NCBI RefSeq assembly: GCF_002245655.1
Contig: NZ_NOIH01000005.1
Location: 1 to 64,000 of the forward strand
Source: Thauera propionica
GTDB lineage: Bacteria > Pseudomonadota > Gammaproteobacteria > Burkholderiales > Rhodocyclaceae
DNA length: 64,000 nucleotides
Direction: 5' to 3'
The position numbers and the translations under genes are program-made. A model generated the notes under the pieces. The model ran no database searches. It worked only from the letters and a program-made list of their open reading frames with translations, and had not been told where the DNA came from. This document shows positions 7,694-15,943 of the stretch, piece after piece. Each line of letters opens with the position of its first letter. Position 1 is the first letter of the stretch.

Positions 7694-9136
7694 ATGGAGC
7701 TCGACTGGCTGCTGTTCCCGCCCTTGCCCGAGGCCGTGCCGCGCCAGCGCGTGCTCTACCTGCGCCTGCGCGAGGGCGTGCTGTCGGGACGGCTGCCCGC
7801 CGGCATGCGCCTTCCTGCCAGCCGCAGCCTGGCCGCGACGCTGGGTGTCGCGCGCAACACGGTGCTGTTCGCCTACGAACAGTTGGTCGCTGAGGGTTGT
7901 CTGGTCGCGGACCGCCAGGGCACTTGCGTGGCGCTGCTGCCGGCGCGGGGCGCGGCATGTGTGACGACGGCCGCTTCATCGACGGCGCCACCCGGGCTTT
8001 CCGTACGCGCCTCGGCGGCGTGCCAGCGCGAGCCGGCACGCGATGCCGAGGCGCTGCCGTTCTCGCCCGGTGTGCCGGATTTCGGCGCATTCCCTTTCCG
8101 CAGCTGGCGCGCCTGCCTCGAGCGCGCGTGGCGCGATGCCGGCTGGCGTCAGCTGGGCTATGCCGCGCACGGCGGTGACCCGCTGTTGCGCGAGGCCCTG
8201 GCGGATCATCTGACCGCCGTGCGCGGGCTGGCCGTGACGCCCGGGCAGATCGTCGTCACCAGCGGCACGCAGGCCGCGCTGGATCTCTGCGCCCGGCTGC
8301 TGGCCGATCATGGCGACACCGCGTGGGTGGAGAACCCCGGCTATCTCGCTGCCCGCGTCGCCTTTGGGCTGGCGGGGCTGCAGGTGCATGACGTCACCGT
8401 CGATGCGCAAGGATTGGCGCCGGACGAGGACGACTGGGGCCGCCATCGCCCGCGGCTGATCATGGTGACGCCCTCGCACCAGTACCCCACCGGCCGCGTG
8501 ATGCCGCTGTCGCGCCGCCTGGCCCTGATCGAACGTGCCCGCGACGCGGGCGCCTGGATCGTCGAGGATGACTACGACAGCGAGTTCCGCCGCACCGGCC
8601 CGGCGCCGCCCGCGCTGTTCGGCCTGCAGCCCGATGCGCCGGTCGTCTATGCCGGCACCTTCAGCAAGACGCTCTATCCCGGGCTGCGCCTCGGCTATCT
8701 GGTGCTGCCGCGGGCGATTGCCGACGACTTCGTCCACGCCGCGGCGCTGGCCACGCGCGCGGGGCAGGGCATCGAGCAGCGTGCGCTGGCCGATTTCATC
8801 CGGCGCGGCCACTACACCACGCACCTGCGCCGCATGCGTGCGCGCTACAACAGCCGGCAGGCGGCGCTGCGCACGGCCCTGCAGCAGGCCTTCGGGCCGG
8901 ATGCGGCCTTGTCCGGCGGGGAGGCCGGGCTGCATCTGGTGATGTGGTTGCCTGATCAGGCGTGCGACGTGGCCGTGGCGCAACGCGCTGCCGCGCTGGG
9001 TCTGGGCGTGCGGGTGCTGTCCGCCTACTCCCGGCCGCCGGTGCGCTGCAACGGCCTAGTGCTGGGCTACGGCAATCTGGACGAGGGCAATGTCGGCGGG
9101 GCGGTGCGGCGCCTGAAGCTGGCGTTGGACGGGTGA
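7694..9136 (+). CDS. MocR/PdxR-type GntR regulator with aminotransferase domain
   Basis: 480 residues, the normal MocR length. The N-terminal 80 residues form a GntR winged helix (LRLREGVLSGRLPAGMRLPA, then SRSLAATLGVARNTV). The rest is a class I aminotransferase fold with the PLP Schiff-base lysine at K325 (GTFSKTLYPGLRLGYLVLP) and the upstream EDDYDSEFR motif. Such proteins sense PLP or an amino-acid adduct and use it as an effector rather than as a catalyst. Likely target is the divergent PNPOx-like gene, its own promoter, or both. Confidence 0.9.
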   Translation: MELDWLLFPPLPEAVPRQRVLYLRLREGVLSGRLPAGMRLPASRSLAATLGVARNTVLFAYEQLVAEGCLVADRQGTCVALLPARGAACVTTAASSTAPPGLSVRASAACQREPARDAEALPFSPGVPDFGAFPFRSWRACLERAWRDAGWRQLGYAAHGGDPLLREALADHLTAVRGLAVTPGQIVVTSGTQAALDLCARLLADHGDTAWVENPGYLAARVAFGLAGLQVHDVTVDAQGLAPDEDDWGRHRPRLIMVTPSHQYPTGRVMPLSRRLALIERARDAGAWIVEDDYDSEFRRTGPAPPALFGLQPDAPVVYAGTFSKTLYPGLRLGYLVLPRAIADDFVHAAALATRAGQGIEQRALADFIRRGHYTTHLRRMRARYNSRQAALRTALQQAFGPDAALSGGEAGLHLVMWLPDQACDVAVAQRAAALGLGVRVLSAYSRPPVRCNGLVLGYGNLDEGNVGGAVRRLKLALDG

Positions 9137-9259
9137 TGCTTGTGCGGCAGGGAAGGGCGTATCCTTTCGTGGCGCCGCAGCGCCTGGGCTGGCGTGTCGC
9201 GTGCCGGGTTCTCCCCGCTCTCATGGCCATGACGGCGGACGTCGAGACTGGAGGAGCGA

Positions 9260-9961
9260 ATGATGTCGGTTCCAAACGAAACATCCGTATTGATCCAGAC
9301 CCTGTCACCCGATGCCGGGCGCGAGCTGACGGATGCCATCCAGGATCTCGAGGCGGCGGGTCTCGGGTGCACCGTCGAGCATCGCGACCTGGGACCACAG
9401 GCCTTCGTCGAATGGCTCTTCCCGACCGCTGTTCTGATCTGGGTGGGGGAAAAGTACTTCGGTGCGATGCTGGCCGAGGCCGGCAAGGACCACTACCAGA
9501 TGCTCAAGCGCGGCCTGGGCAGGCTTTACGACAAGGCGCTGAGTCGCGGTGCTTCGGTGATCCGTCGCTTGCGAAGGCAGGACGGTTCTCTGGTTGCCGA
9601 CGCGTATTTCTCGGGCAACCTGTCTTTCGCCTATGCCTCCCCCGAGGGCTGGACGGTAAAGCTGCTGTTTCCGCTGGACGTCTCGGCCTCGCAATACGAG
9701 CGGGCCTGCGTGGCCTTCGCTGGCCTGATCGCGGACCATGCGCGCGACCGGTCGCGATCGGTGCTGGAGGCCGAGATCCAGTCGCTTGCCGAAGAGAAGG
9801 CCTCGATCCTGCCGGACGAGATCACGCCCGCGCATTTGCGCGGCAGCGTGCGCCTGCTGGTGTTCTGGAACTCGGGCGAGGGCTGCTTCCATGTGCCGGA
9901 CCCGGGCGAATCCGGCTACCGCGGCGAACTGGTGTCTCGCCCATTGGGTGCGGTGGCGTGA
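9260..9961 (+). CDS. hypothetical protein, 233 aa, no recognised family
   Basis: Start at the first ATG of an ATGATG pair, preceded by GGAGCG. The protein is soluble apart from a short hydrophobic stretch (WLFPTAVLIWVGEKYFGAML, about residues 52-71), so it could associate with a membrane once or bury that helix. The middle is basic and helical and the C-terminus contains RLLVFWNSGEGCFHVPDPGE. I recognise no domain or catalytic motif. It stands alone between a regulator gene and the converging ene-reductase gene, with an 85-bp gap to the latter. Confidence 0.6.
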   Translation: MMSVPNETSVLIQTLSPDAGRELTDAIQDLEAAGLGCTVEHRDLGPQAFVEWLFPTAVLIWVGEKYFGAMLAEAGKDHYQMLKRGLGRLYDKALSRGASVIRRLRRQDGSLVADAYFSGNLSFAYASPEGWTVKLLFPLDVSASQYERACVAFAGLIADHARDRSRSVLEAEIQSLAEEKASILPDEITPAHLRGSVRLLVFWNSGEGCFHVPDPGESGYRGELVSRPLGAVA

Positions 9962-10046
9962 GATGCCAGGCCACCGCAAATGAATGCGTAGGGGGCCAAG
10001 GCGGCGTCCCCCTCGGCCCGTCGTGACGCATTTTGCAGAACGCGGA

Positions 10047-11144
10047 TCAGCGTGCGCCGTAACGCTCCAGCCAGTGCGCGTAGGGCGCCGGCAGCACCCA
10101 GGTGGGGCGGTCGATCTTCAGTGCGCGCGCGGCCTGCATCGGCCAGTGCGGGTTGGCGAGATGGGCGCGGCCGACCATGACGAGGTCGAGCTGGCCTTTG
10201 GCGACCGTGCCGTCGGCGATTTGCGGATCGTCGATGCCCCAGGCGGAGGCGACGGGCAGGCCGGCTTCGGCACGCACGCGACCGGCGATGGGGGCGAGGA
10301 AGGCCGGGCCCCAGGGGATGTTGGCCTGCAGGGTCGAGAAACCGACGCTGACGCTCAGCAAGTCGAGCCCGCCCTGCCTGAAGTTGCGCGCCAGCTCGAT
10401 CGATTCCGCTAGCGTCTCCTCATCGCGGCCGTCGTATTCGATGACGCCGAAGCGGGCGGTCAGCGGCAGATGCTCCGGCCATACCTCGCGCACGGCGGCC
10501 AGCGTCTCGAGCAGGAACCGGCTGCGGTTCTCCAGGCTGCCGCCATAGGCGTCGTCGCGCTGGTTGGCATGCACCGAGAAGAAGCTCTGGCCGAGATAGC
10601 CGTGGGCGAAGTGCAGTTCCAGCCACTCGAAGCCGGCGTCGCGTGCCCGCCGGGCGGCGGCGACGAAGTCGGCGCGCACGCGGGCGATGTCGTCCAGCGT
10701 CATCGCCTTGGGCACTTTCGGCAGGTGGGCGCCGAAGGGGACGGCCGAGGGCGAGATCGTCGCCCAGCCTCGGGGGGCGCCCTCGGCGATGTGGTCGTCG
10801 CCTTCCCACGGGCGGTTGGCGCTGGCCTTGCGGCCGGCGTGGCCGATCTGGATGCCCGGCACGGCGCCGGCGGCCTTGATGGACGCGGCGACGGGGGCGA
10901 GCGCTGCGGCCTGGGTGTCGTTCCACAGACCCAGGCAACCCGGGGTGATCCGGCCCTCCGGCGAGACGGCGGTGGCCTCGACGATGACAAGGCCGGCGCC
11001 GCCGCGCGCGAGCGCCGGGTAATGCACCGCATGCCAGTCATTGACGACGCCATCGGTGGCCATGTACTGGCACATCGGCGGAATGGCGATGCGGTTGCGC
11101 AGGGTGACGTCCTTGAGCTTTAAGGGTTGAAACAGTGCGGTCAT
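10047..11144 (-). CDS. NADH:flavin oxidoreductase, Old Yellow Enzyme (YqjM/XenA class)
   Basis: 365 residues, an FMN TIM-barrel ene-reductase that reduces activated C=C bonds of electrophiles (enones, maleimides) and some nitro compounds with NAD(P)H. The start PPMCQYMATDGVVNDWH places Cys25 and Tyr27 at the positions of YqjM Cys26/Tyr28, the thermophilic-like OYE class. GHAGRKAS and FAHGYLGQSFF carry the substrate-binding histidines and FMN contacts; VGRAHLANPHW is the C-terminal phosphate-binding element. It follows the alcohol dehydrogenase gene by 59 bp on the same strand, so both are probably expressed from the NemR-type operator at 12409. Confidence 0.92.
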   Translation of the reverse strand: MTALFQPLKLKDVTLRNRIAIPPMCQYMATDGVVNDWHAVHYPALARGGAGLVIVEATAVSPEGRITPGCLGLWNDTQAAALAPVAASIKAAGAVPGIQIGHAGRKASANRPWEGDDHIAEGAPRGWATISPSAVPFGAHLPKVPKAMTLDDIARVRADFVAAARRARDAGFEWLELHFAHGYLGQSFFSVHANQRDDAYGGSLENRSRFLLETLAAVREVWPEHLPLTARFGVIEYDGRDEETLAESIELARNFRQGGLDLLSVSVGFSTLQANIPWGPAFLAPIAGRVRAEAGLPVASAWGIDDPQIADGTVAKGQLDLVMVGRAHLANPHWPMQAARALKIDRPTWVLPAPYAHWLERYGAR

Positions 11145-11203
11145 GCGTGATCCTTTTTCGGTGTTCTTGTGCGAGTCGGTTGGGGTTGAGGGTGGGGCCG
11201 TGC

Positions 11204-12361
11204 TTACACGCAGGCTTCGAGGATGCGGCGGCTGGTGGCGAGGTCGATGTCGCGGTGCTCGCCGAGCTTCTTCATGCCGTGGGCCTCGAGCTGGGCGACG
11301 ATGCGGTCGACCGCGTCGGCACCGATGCCGTAGTCGGACAGGCGGGTCTTGACGCCGACCGACTCGAAGAAGGCGCGTGTGTGGGCGATGGCCGCGTCGA
11401 TGCGCTCGTCTTCCGTGCCGGAGTGGATGTCCCACACGCGTGCGGCGAACTGCAGCAGCTTGGCGCGCTTGGTATCGCGACGCTGCTGGAGCAGGTTGGG
11501 CAGCACGATGGCCAGCGTCTGCGCATGGTCGAGACCGTACAGGGCGGTGATCTCGTGGCCGATCATGTGGGTCGCCCAGTCCTGCGGCACGCCGGCGCCG
11601 ATGAGGCCGTTGAGCGCCTGGGTAGCGGTCCACATCAGATTGGCGCGCACGTCGTAGTCCTCGGGCGTGGCCAGCGCCTGCGGGCCGACTTCGATCAGCG
11701 TTTGCAGCAGGCTCTCCGCGTAGCGATCCTGCACCGGCGCATTGACCGGGTAGGTCATGTACTGCTCCATCACATGCACGAAGGCATCGACCGCGCCGTT
11801 GGCGATCTGGCGCGGGGGCAGGGTGAAGGTCTTGACCGGATCCAGAACCGAGAAGCGCGGGAACACCAGCGGGCTGGCGAAGCTGAGCTTGGCCTGCAGC
11901 GACTTGCGGGTGACGACGGAGAAGCAGTTCATTTCCGAGCCGGTGGCGGGCAGGGTCAGCACGCAGCCCATCGGCAGGGCCTGGTTGACGTGCTTGCCAC
12001 CGGTCTCGAGGATGTTCCACGGTTCGCCGGCGTAGTTCACCGCCGCGGCGACGAACTTGGTGCCGTCGATGACCGAACCACCGCCGACGGCGAGCAGGAA
12101 GTCGAGCTTCTCGCGGCGGATCTGCTCGACCGCGCCCATCAGGGTCTCGTAGGCCGGGTTGGGTTCGATGCCGCCGAAGCGCTGCACGGTACGTGCGCCG
12201 AGCGCGGCCTCGACCTCGGCGAGGGTGCCGTTGCGTTCGGCGCTGCCGCCGCCGTACAGCACCAGCACGCGGGCGTCGGCGGGCACGAGTTCGTCGAGGC
12301 GCGCGATGCTGTCCTTGCCGAAGACGATGCGGGTGGGGTTGTAGTAGTCGAAGTTCAGCAT
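11204..12361 (-). CDS. iron-containing alcohol dehydrogenase, YqhD-like aldehyde reductase
   Basis: 385 residues, E. coli YqhD being 387. It reduces a broad range of aldehydes with NADPH. The N-terminus NFDYYNPTRIVFGKD is YqhD-like; GGGSVIDGTKF is the nucleotide-binding loop. The metal ligands align by position with those of YqhD: D192, H196, H265 and H279 (VDAFVH, DWATHMIGHE, LDHAQ). It is first gene of an operon with the Old Yellow Enzyme; its promoter overlaps a NemR-type operator. Together with the ene-reductase, this suggests detoxification of reactive carbonyls. Confidence 0.92.
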   Translation of the reverse strand: MLNFDYYNPTRIVFGKDSIARLDELVPADARVLVLYGGGSAERNGTLAEVEAALGARTVQRFGGIEPNPAYETLMGAVEQIRREKLDFLLAVGGGSVIDGTKFVAAAVNYAGEPWNILETGGKHVNQALPMGCVLTLPATGSEMNCFSVVTRKSLQAKLSFASPLVFPRFSVLDPVKTFTLPPRQIANGAVDAFVHVMEQYMTYPVNAPVQDRYAESLLQTLIEVGPQALATPEDYDVRANLMWTATQALNGLIGAGVPQDWATHMIGHEITALYGLDHAQTLAIVLPNLLQQRRDTKRAKLLQFAARVWDIHSGTEDERIDAAIAHTRAFFESVGVKTRLSDYGIGADAVDRIVAQLEAHGMKKLGEHRDIDLATSRRILEACV

Positions 12362-12397
12362 GTCAGCTCCTGTTGCCGCCTTGTGTGCGGTCTTTGG

Positions 12398-12437
12398 GAT
12401 GAAAAAATTAGACCGGTCGTCTAGTATTCGGGCAAAA
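12398..12437 (-). promoter_or_regulatory. promoter of the adh-OYE operon with overlapping NemR-type operator
   Basis: On the minus strand TTGCCC and TCTAAT are separated by exactly 17 bp, directly upstream of the alcohol dehydrogenase. The operator TAGACCGGTCGTCTA (12409-12423; five-base arms TAGAC/GTCTA) fills the spacer and enters the -10, so a bound repressor would exclude RNA polymerase. A 19-bp copy, ATTAGACCGGTCGTCTAGT, is repeated exactly upstream of the regulator gene. Confidence 0.8.
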
Positions 12438-12439
12438 AA

Positions 12440-13027
12440 TCATGGGCCGAGCAGGCCTTGGGTGGCTGCCCAGGCATGCTCGAGCGGGCTTTCGTCGCGG
12501 TGCAGCTTGGCGAGCAGGCTGGCGCCGAGCCAGAGCTGGTAAAGCGTGCGTGCCGTGGGCAGGGGATCGAGCGCCGGCAATGAACCGTCGGCGACGCCGC
12601 TCGACACGCAGTCGGCGAGGCGGCCGATGATGCGGTCGGTGCCGTCGCGCAGCGTGAGCCGCATCGCTTCCGACAGGTCTGCCACCTCGGCGCCGAGCTT
12701 GACCACGAGGCACTTCTGTTCGTCGCAGCTTTCCCGACCCTGCGTGCTGCGCCATTGGCCGAAGTAGCGCAGGAGTTGCGTCCTGCCGTCCAGCCCGGGC
12801 GTGCCGAACAGCGTGTCGAGCTGGCCAAGGTAGTTGTCGAAGTAGTCCTGCAGCAAGGCCTGGCCGAAGGCTTCCTTCGACTTGAAGTAGTGATAGAACG
12901 AGCCTTTGGGCACATCCGAGGCCTGCAGCAGTTCCGCGAGACCGACGCAGGAGAAGCCCTTGGCCGCGATGATGCGGTTGCCGGTGTCGAGGATGTGCTG
13001 GCGGGTATCGGTGTGGCGCGAACTCAT
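12440..13027 (-). CDS. nemR: TetR-family electrophile/HOCl-sensing repressor, NemR-like
   Basis: 195 residues. The helix-turn-helix region (GLAELLQASDVPKGSFYHYF) and the C-terminal LYQLWLGASLLAK align with E. coli NemR as I recall it. The residues forming the reversible Cys-Lys bond in NemR (C106, K175) correspond here to C106 (QKCLVVKLGAEV) and K174, so redox sensing is likely preserved. The ATG at 13027 was chosen because the upstream extension runs across an operator and has no TetR similarity. It should repress itself and the adh-OYE operon, being released by quinones, aldehydes or hypochlorite. In E. coli nemR sits with nemA-gloA; here the partners are a YqjM-class OYE, a YqhD-like ADH and an MFS exporter. 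Confidence 0.85.
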   Translation of the reverse strand: MSSRHTDTRQHILDTGNRIIAAKGFSCVGLAELLQASDVPKGSFYHYFKSKEAFGQALLQDYFDNYLGQLDTLFGTPGLDGRTQLLRYFGQWRSTQGRESCDEQKCLVVKLGAEVADLSEAMRLTLRDGTDRIIGRLADCVSSGVADGSLPALDPLPTARTLYQLWLGASLLAKLHRDESPLEHAWAATQGLLGP

Positions 13028-13048
13028 GACGGCGGATGATACGGTATG

Positions 13049-13067
13049 ATTAGACCGGTCGTCTAGT
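13049..13067. promoter_or_regulatory. second NemR-type operator, regulator/MFS intergenic region
   Basis: ATTAGACCGGTCGTCTAGT is identical over 19 bp to the copy before the alcohol dehydrogenase. It lies 24 bp upstream of the regulator ATG, where it should give autoregulation, and about 100 bp upstream of the divergent MFS gene, where control is possible but less certain. No strong -35/-10 pair is visible for either direction here. Confidence 0.8.
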
Positions 13068-13169
13068 TTCGCCGTCGGCGAGCGCGAACCCGCATGCGAG
13101 GTATATCCCCGACGTACGTCCCTTAAAGCGGTACATTTCACACTCGTATCAGAAAACAAGAAATTGCTC

Positions 13170-14351
13170 ATGAAGAAGAATCTCTGGCTGCTGGCCATCG
13201 CCCAGGGCCTGTTCCTGACCAACAACGTGGTCTTCATCGCCATCAACGGCCTGGTCGGCCTGACCCTGGCGCCGGTGGCCTGGATGGCGACCCTGCCGGT
13301 GATGGGCTACGTGGTCGGTGGCGCGATGTCCACCGGCCTGGTGGCGCGCAGCCAGCAGCGCTGGGGACGCAAGACGTCCTTCCAGCTCGGCCTGCTGGTG
13401 GCGCTGCTGACGGCGCTGCTGTGCGCGCTGGCCCTGTACCTGCGCAGCTTCTGGCTGCTGGTGGCGGGCACCGTGATCGCCGGCTACTACAGCGCCAACG
13501 GCCAGCTCTACCGTTTTGCCGCGGGCGAGCTGGCGCCGCCGTCCTTCCGCGAGAAAGCGGTCTCACTGGTGCTGGCGGGCGGGCTGCTGGGCGCAGTCGT
13601 CGGCCCCAACCTGGCCAACTACACGCGCGAGTCGATGGGTGCGCCTTTCCTCGGCTCCTACCTCTCACTGGCGGTGGTCGCGCTGGTCTCGATGGCGGTA
13701 ATGGCCGGCATCCAGTTTCCGCCCGAGCCGCCCAAGGCCGCAGGCAGCGGCGGCGGCCGTCCGCTGCGCGAGATCGTGCGGCAGCCTGTGTTCATCGTGT
13801 CCACCGTGGGCGCCGCGCTGGGCTACGGCGTCATGAACCTGCTGATGGCGGCAACGCCGCTGGCGATGGACGTGTGCGGCATGCCGTTCTCGGACGCCGC
13901 GCTGGTGCTGGAATGGCACGTGATCGGCATGTTCGCGCCGGGCTTCTTCACCGGGCACCTGATCAAGCGCTTCGGCGTGCTGCAGATCATGGGCGTCGGG
14001 GTCGCGCTGAACCTCGCCTGCATCGTGGTGGCGCTGTCGGGGCAGGACCTGCACCAGTTCCTCGTCGGACTCTTCCTGCTCGGCGTGGGCTGGAACTTCC
14101 TCTTCACCGGCAGCACCACGCTGGCGATGCAGGCCTATCGCCCGGAGGAAAAGGACAAGGCGCAGGCTGCGATCAACTTCGCGGTGTTCGCCACCATGGC
14201 GGTGACGTCGTTCGCGTCCGGCGCGCTGGTCACGACTCAGGGCTGGACGCTGCTGAACGTGGGCTCGCTGGCGCCGGTGGCGCTGACGGGCGTCGCGCTG
14301 GTCTGGCTGGCACTGCGCCGTCGGCGCGAGGCGGAGATTCAGCGCGGCTGA
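13170..14351 (+). CDS. MFS transporter, probable exporter in the NemR-type locus
   Basis: 393 residues with about 12 hydrophobic helices. The loop between helices 2 and 3 carries the MFS motif-A remnant ARSQQRWGRKTSF. The start is the ATG at 13170; a TTG two codons upstream is in frame but unnecessary. Family alone does not give a substrate. Divergence from the nemR-like gene across a shared operator region suggests export of an electrophile or its product, which is an inference from context. Confidence 0.85.
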   Translation: MKKNLWLLAIAQGLFLTNNVVFIAINGLVGLTLAPVAWMATLPVMGYVVGGAMSTGLVARSQQRWGRKTSFQLGLLVALLTALLCALALYLRSFWLLVAGTVIAGYYSANGQLYRFAAGELAPPSFREKAVSLVLAGGLLGAVVGPNLANYTRESMGAPFLGSYLSLAVVALVSMAVMAGIQFPPEPPKAAGSGGGRPLREIVRQPVFIVSTVGAALGYGVMNLLMAATPLAMDVCGMPFSDAALVLEWHVIGMFAPGFFTGHLIKRFGVLQIMGVGVALNLACIVVALSGQDLHQFLVGLFLLGVGWNFLFTGSTTLAMQAYRPEEKDKAQAAINFAVFATMAVTSFASGALVTTQGWTLLNVGSLAPVALTGVALVWLALRRRREAEIQRG

Positions 14352-14383
14352 CGCAACGCAGCGCCGATGTTGCGGCGCAAAAA

Positions 14384-14400
14384 TTTACGAGATCTTTACG
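14384..14400 (+). promoter_or_regulatory. 11-bp-spaced direct repeat upstream of trkH (possible OmpR/KdpE-type site)
   Basis: Two exact TTTACG hexamers start 11 bp apart (14384 and 14395). OmpR/PhoB/KdpE-family regulators typically bind direct repeats with one-helical-turn spacing. The site lies about 80 bp upstream of the TrkH start, and a KdpE-like regulator is encoded at the far end of trkH. Binding is inferred only. Confidence 0.45.
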
Positions 14401-14479
14401 CGGGTACGCCTAAGCTGCGGGCCGTTCAATTCGAGCGGCCCGTGACGCGCCAGGCGTGGCGTCCGGGCGCAGTGTGCCC

Positions 14480-15937
14480 ATGCGTGCGTACTTTCCCGTC
14501 CTCAGCGTGCTCGGCCTCATGCTGGTGCTTTTCGGCCTGCTGATGGGCTTCCCGCTGGCTGTGTCGTATTTCCTCGATGACGGCGCCACGCAGGCCTACG
14601 ACATCGCCATGCTGGCGAGTGTCGGCGCGGGACTGTCGCTCTGGTCCCTTACGCGGCGGGCGCGCCGCGACCTGCACGTATCCGACGGTTTCCTGCTGGT
14701 TGCCGCGACCTGGATGGTCATGCCGGTCTTCGGCGCGCTGCCGCTGATGCTCTACCTGCCGCAGCTCTCGTTCACCGACGCCTACTTCGAAGCCGCCTCC
14801 GGGCTGACGACGACCGGGGCCACGGTGCTGACGGGGCTTGACGCGTTGCCGGTCTCGATCAACCTGTGGCGCAGCTTCATGCACTGGGTCGGCGGCATGG
14901 GCGTGATCGTGCTGATGGTCGCGATATTGCCCCTGCTGGGTATCGGTGGACGCCAGATCTTCAAGGCCGAGACCCCTGGACCGTTCAAGGAGTCCGGCCT
15001 CACGCCGCGGATTGCGGAGACCGCGAAAGGCCTGTGGTCCGTGTATGTGTTGCTGACCATCGCCTGCGGATTCGCGCTCTGGTTCGCCGGTATGGCGCCG
15101 TGGGAAGCCGTGATCCACGCCTTTTCCATCATGGGCCTGGGCGGCTTTTCCACCAAGGATGCAAGTCTCGGCGGCTTCGACAGCCTGCCGATCGAGATCG
15201 TCACGATCGTGTTTGCGCTGCTGGCAGGCGTTAACTACGCGACGCACTACCTCGCGCTGGTGCGGCGCAAGCCTAGCGCCTACCTGCTGGACCCGGAACT
15301 GCGCTGGTTCTACGGCGTGCTGGCAGTGTCGATCGCATTTCTGACGCTGTACCTGATCGAAGGCCATACCTATGACGATGGCGCTCTGGCGCTGCGCCAT
15401 GTCGCCTTCCACGCGGTGTCGCTGGCAACTTCGCTGGGACTGGCGACCTACGACTACACCGCGTGGCCGATGTTCGCCCAGGTCTGGATCCTGTTTCTGG
15501 GCAGCTTCGCCGCGTGCTCCGGATCGACCGGCGGCGGCATCAAGATGATGCGCGCGATCCTGCTCTACAAGCAGGTGTATCGCGAGATCCTGCGCGCGCT
15601 GCACCCCAGTGCCGTTGTTCCGTTGCGGCTCGGAGGGCAGAGCGTTTCGAACGACGTGCTGCATGCGGTGCTGTCGTTCGGATTCATGTACATGGTCAGC
15701 ATCGTTTCACTGACGCTGGTGCTGGTTGCCAGCGGATTGGAGCTGGTCACGGCCTTCTCGGGGGTAGTCGCCTGCATCAACAACACCGGGCCCGGTCTCG
15801 CGGCGGTTGGGCCGGCCGGCAATTTTCAGGGCCTGAACGATTTCGAGACCTGGGTGCTTAGCTTCGCGATGATCCTCGGCCGGCTGGAGATCTTCACGCT
15901 GCTGGTGGTGCTGACCCCGACCTTCTGGCGCCGCTGA
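14480..15937 (+). CDS. trkH: TrkH-family potassium uptake channel subunit
   Basis: 485 residues from the ATG at 14480; E. coli TrkH has 483. A GTG at 14456 is an alternative. Four selectivity-filter loops of the SKT superfamily can be recognised: SGLTTTGATVL, FSIMGLGGFSTKD, VSLATSLGLATYD and NNTGPGLAAVGP. It imports K+ through the inner membrane and normally works with a cytosolic TrkA/RCK subunit, which is not in this window. It converges (6 bp apart) on a KdpE/KdpD-like pair, an unusual partner for TrkH. Confidence 0.93.
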   Translation: MRAYFPVLSVLGLMLVLFGLLMGFPLAVSYFLDDGATQAYDIAMLASVGAGLSLWSLTRRARRDLHVSDGFLLVAATWMVMPVFGALPLMLYLPQLSFTDAYFEAASGLTTTGATVLTGLDALPVSINLWRSFMHWVGGMGVIVLMVAILPLLGIGGRQIFKAETPGPFKESGLTPRIAETAKGLWSVYVLLTIACGFALWFAGMAPWEAVIHAFSIMGLGGFSTKDASLGGFDSLPIEIVTIVFALLAGVNYATHYLALVRRKPSAYLLDPELRWFYGVLAVSIAFLTLYLIEGHTYDDGALALRHVAFHAVSLATSLGLATYDYTAWPMFAQVWILFLGSFAACSGSTGGGIKMMRAILLYKQVYREILRALHPSAVVPLRLGGQSVSNDVLHAVLSFGFMYMVSIVSLTLVLVASGLELVTAFSGVVACINNTGPGLAAVGPAGNFQGLNDFETWVLSFAMILGRLEIFTLLVVLTPTFWRR

Positions 15938-15943
15938 GCACGC

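Noticed and set aside
12440-13246. longer NemR-like protein starting at 13246
   Set aside because: The extra 73 residues cross the operator and the MFS start and have no similarity to TetR proteins.
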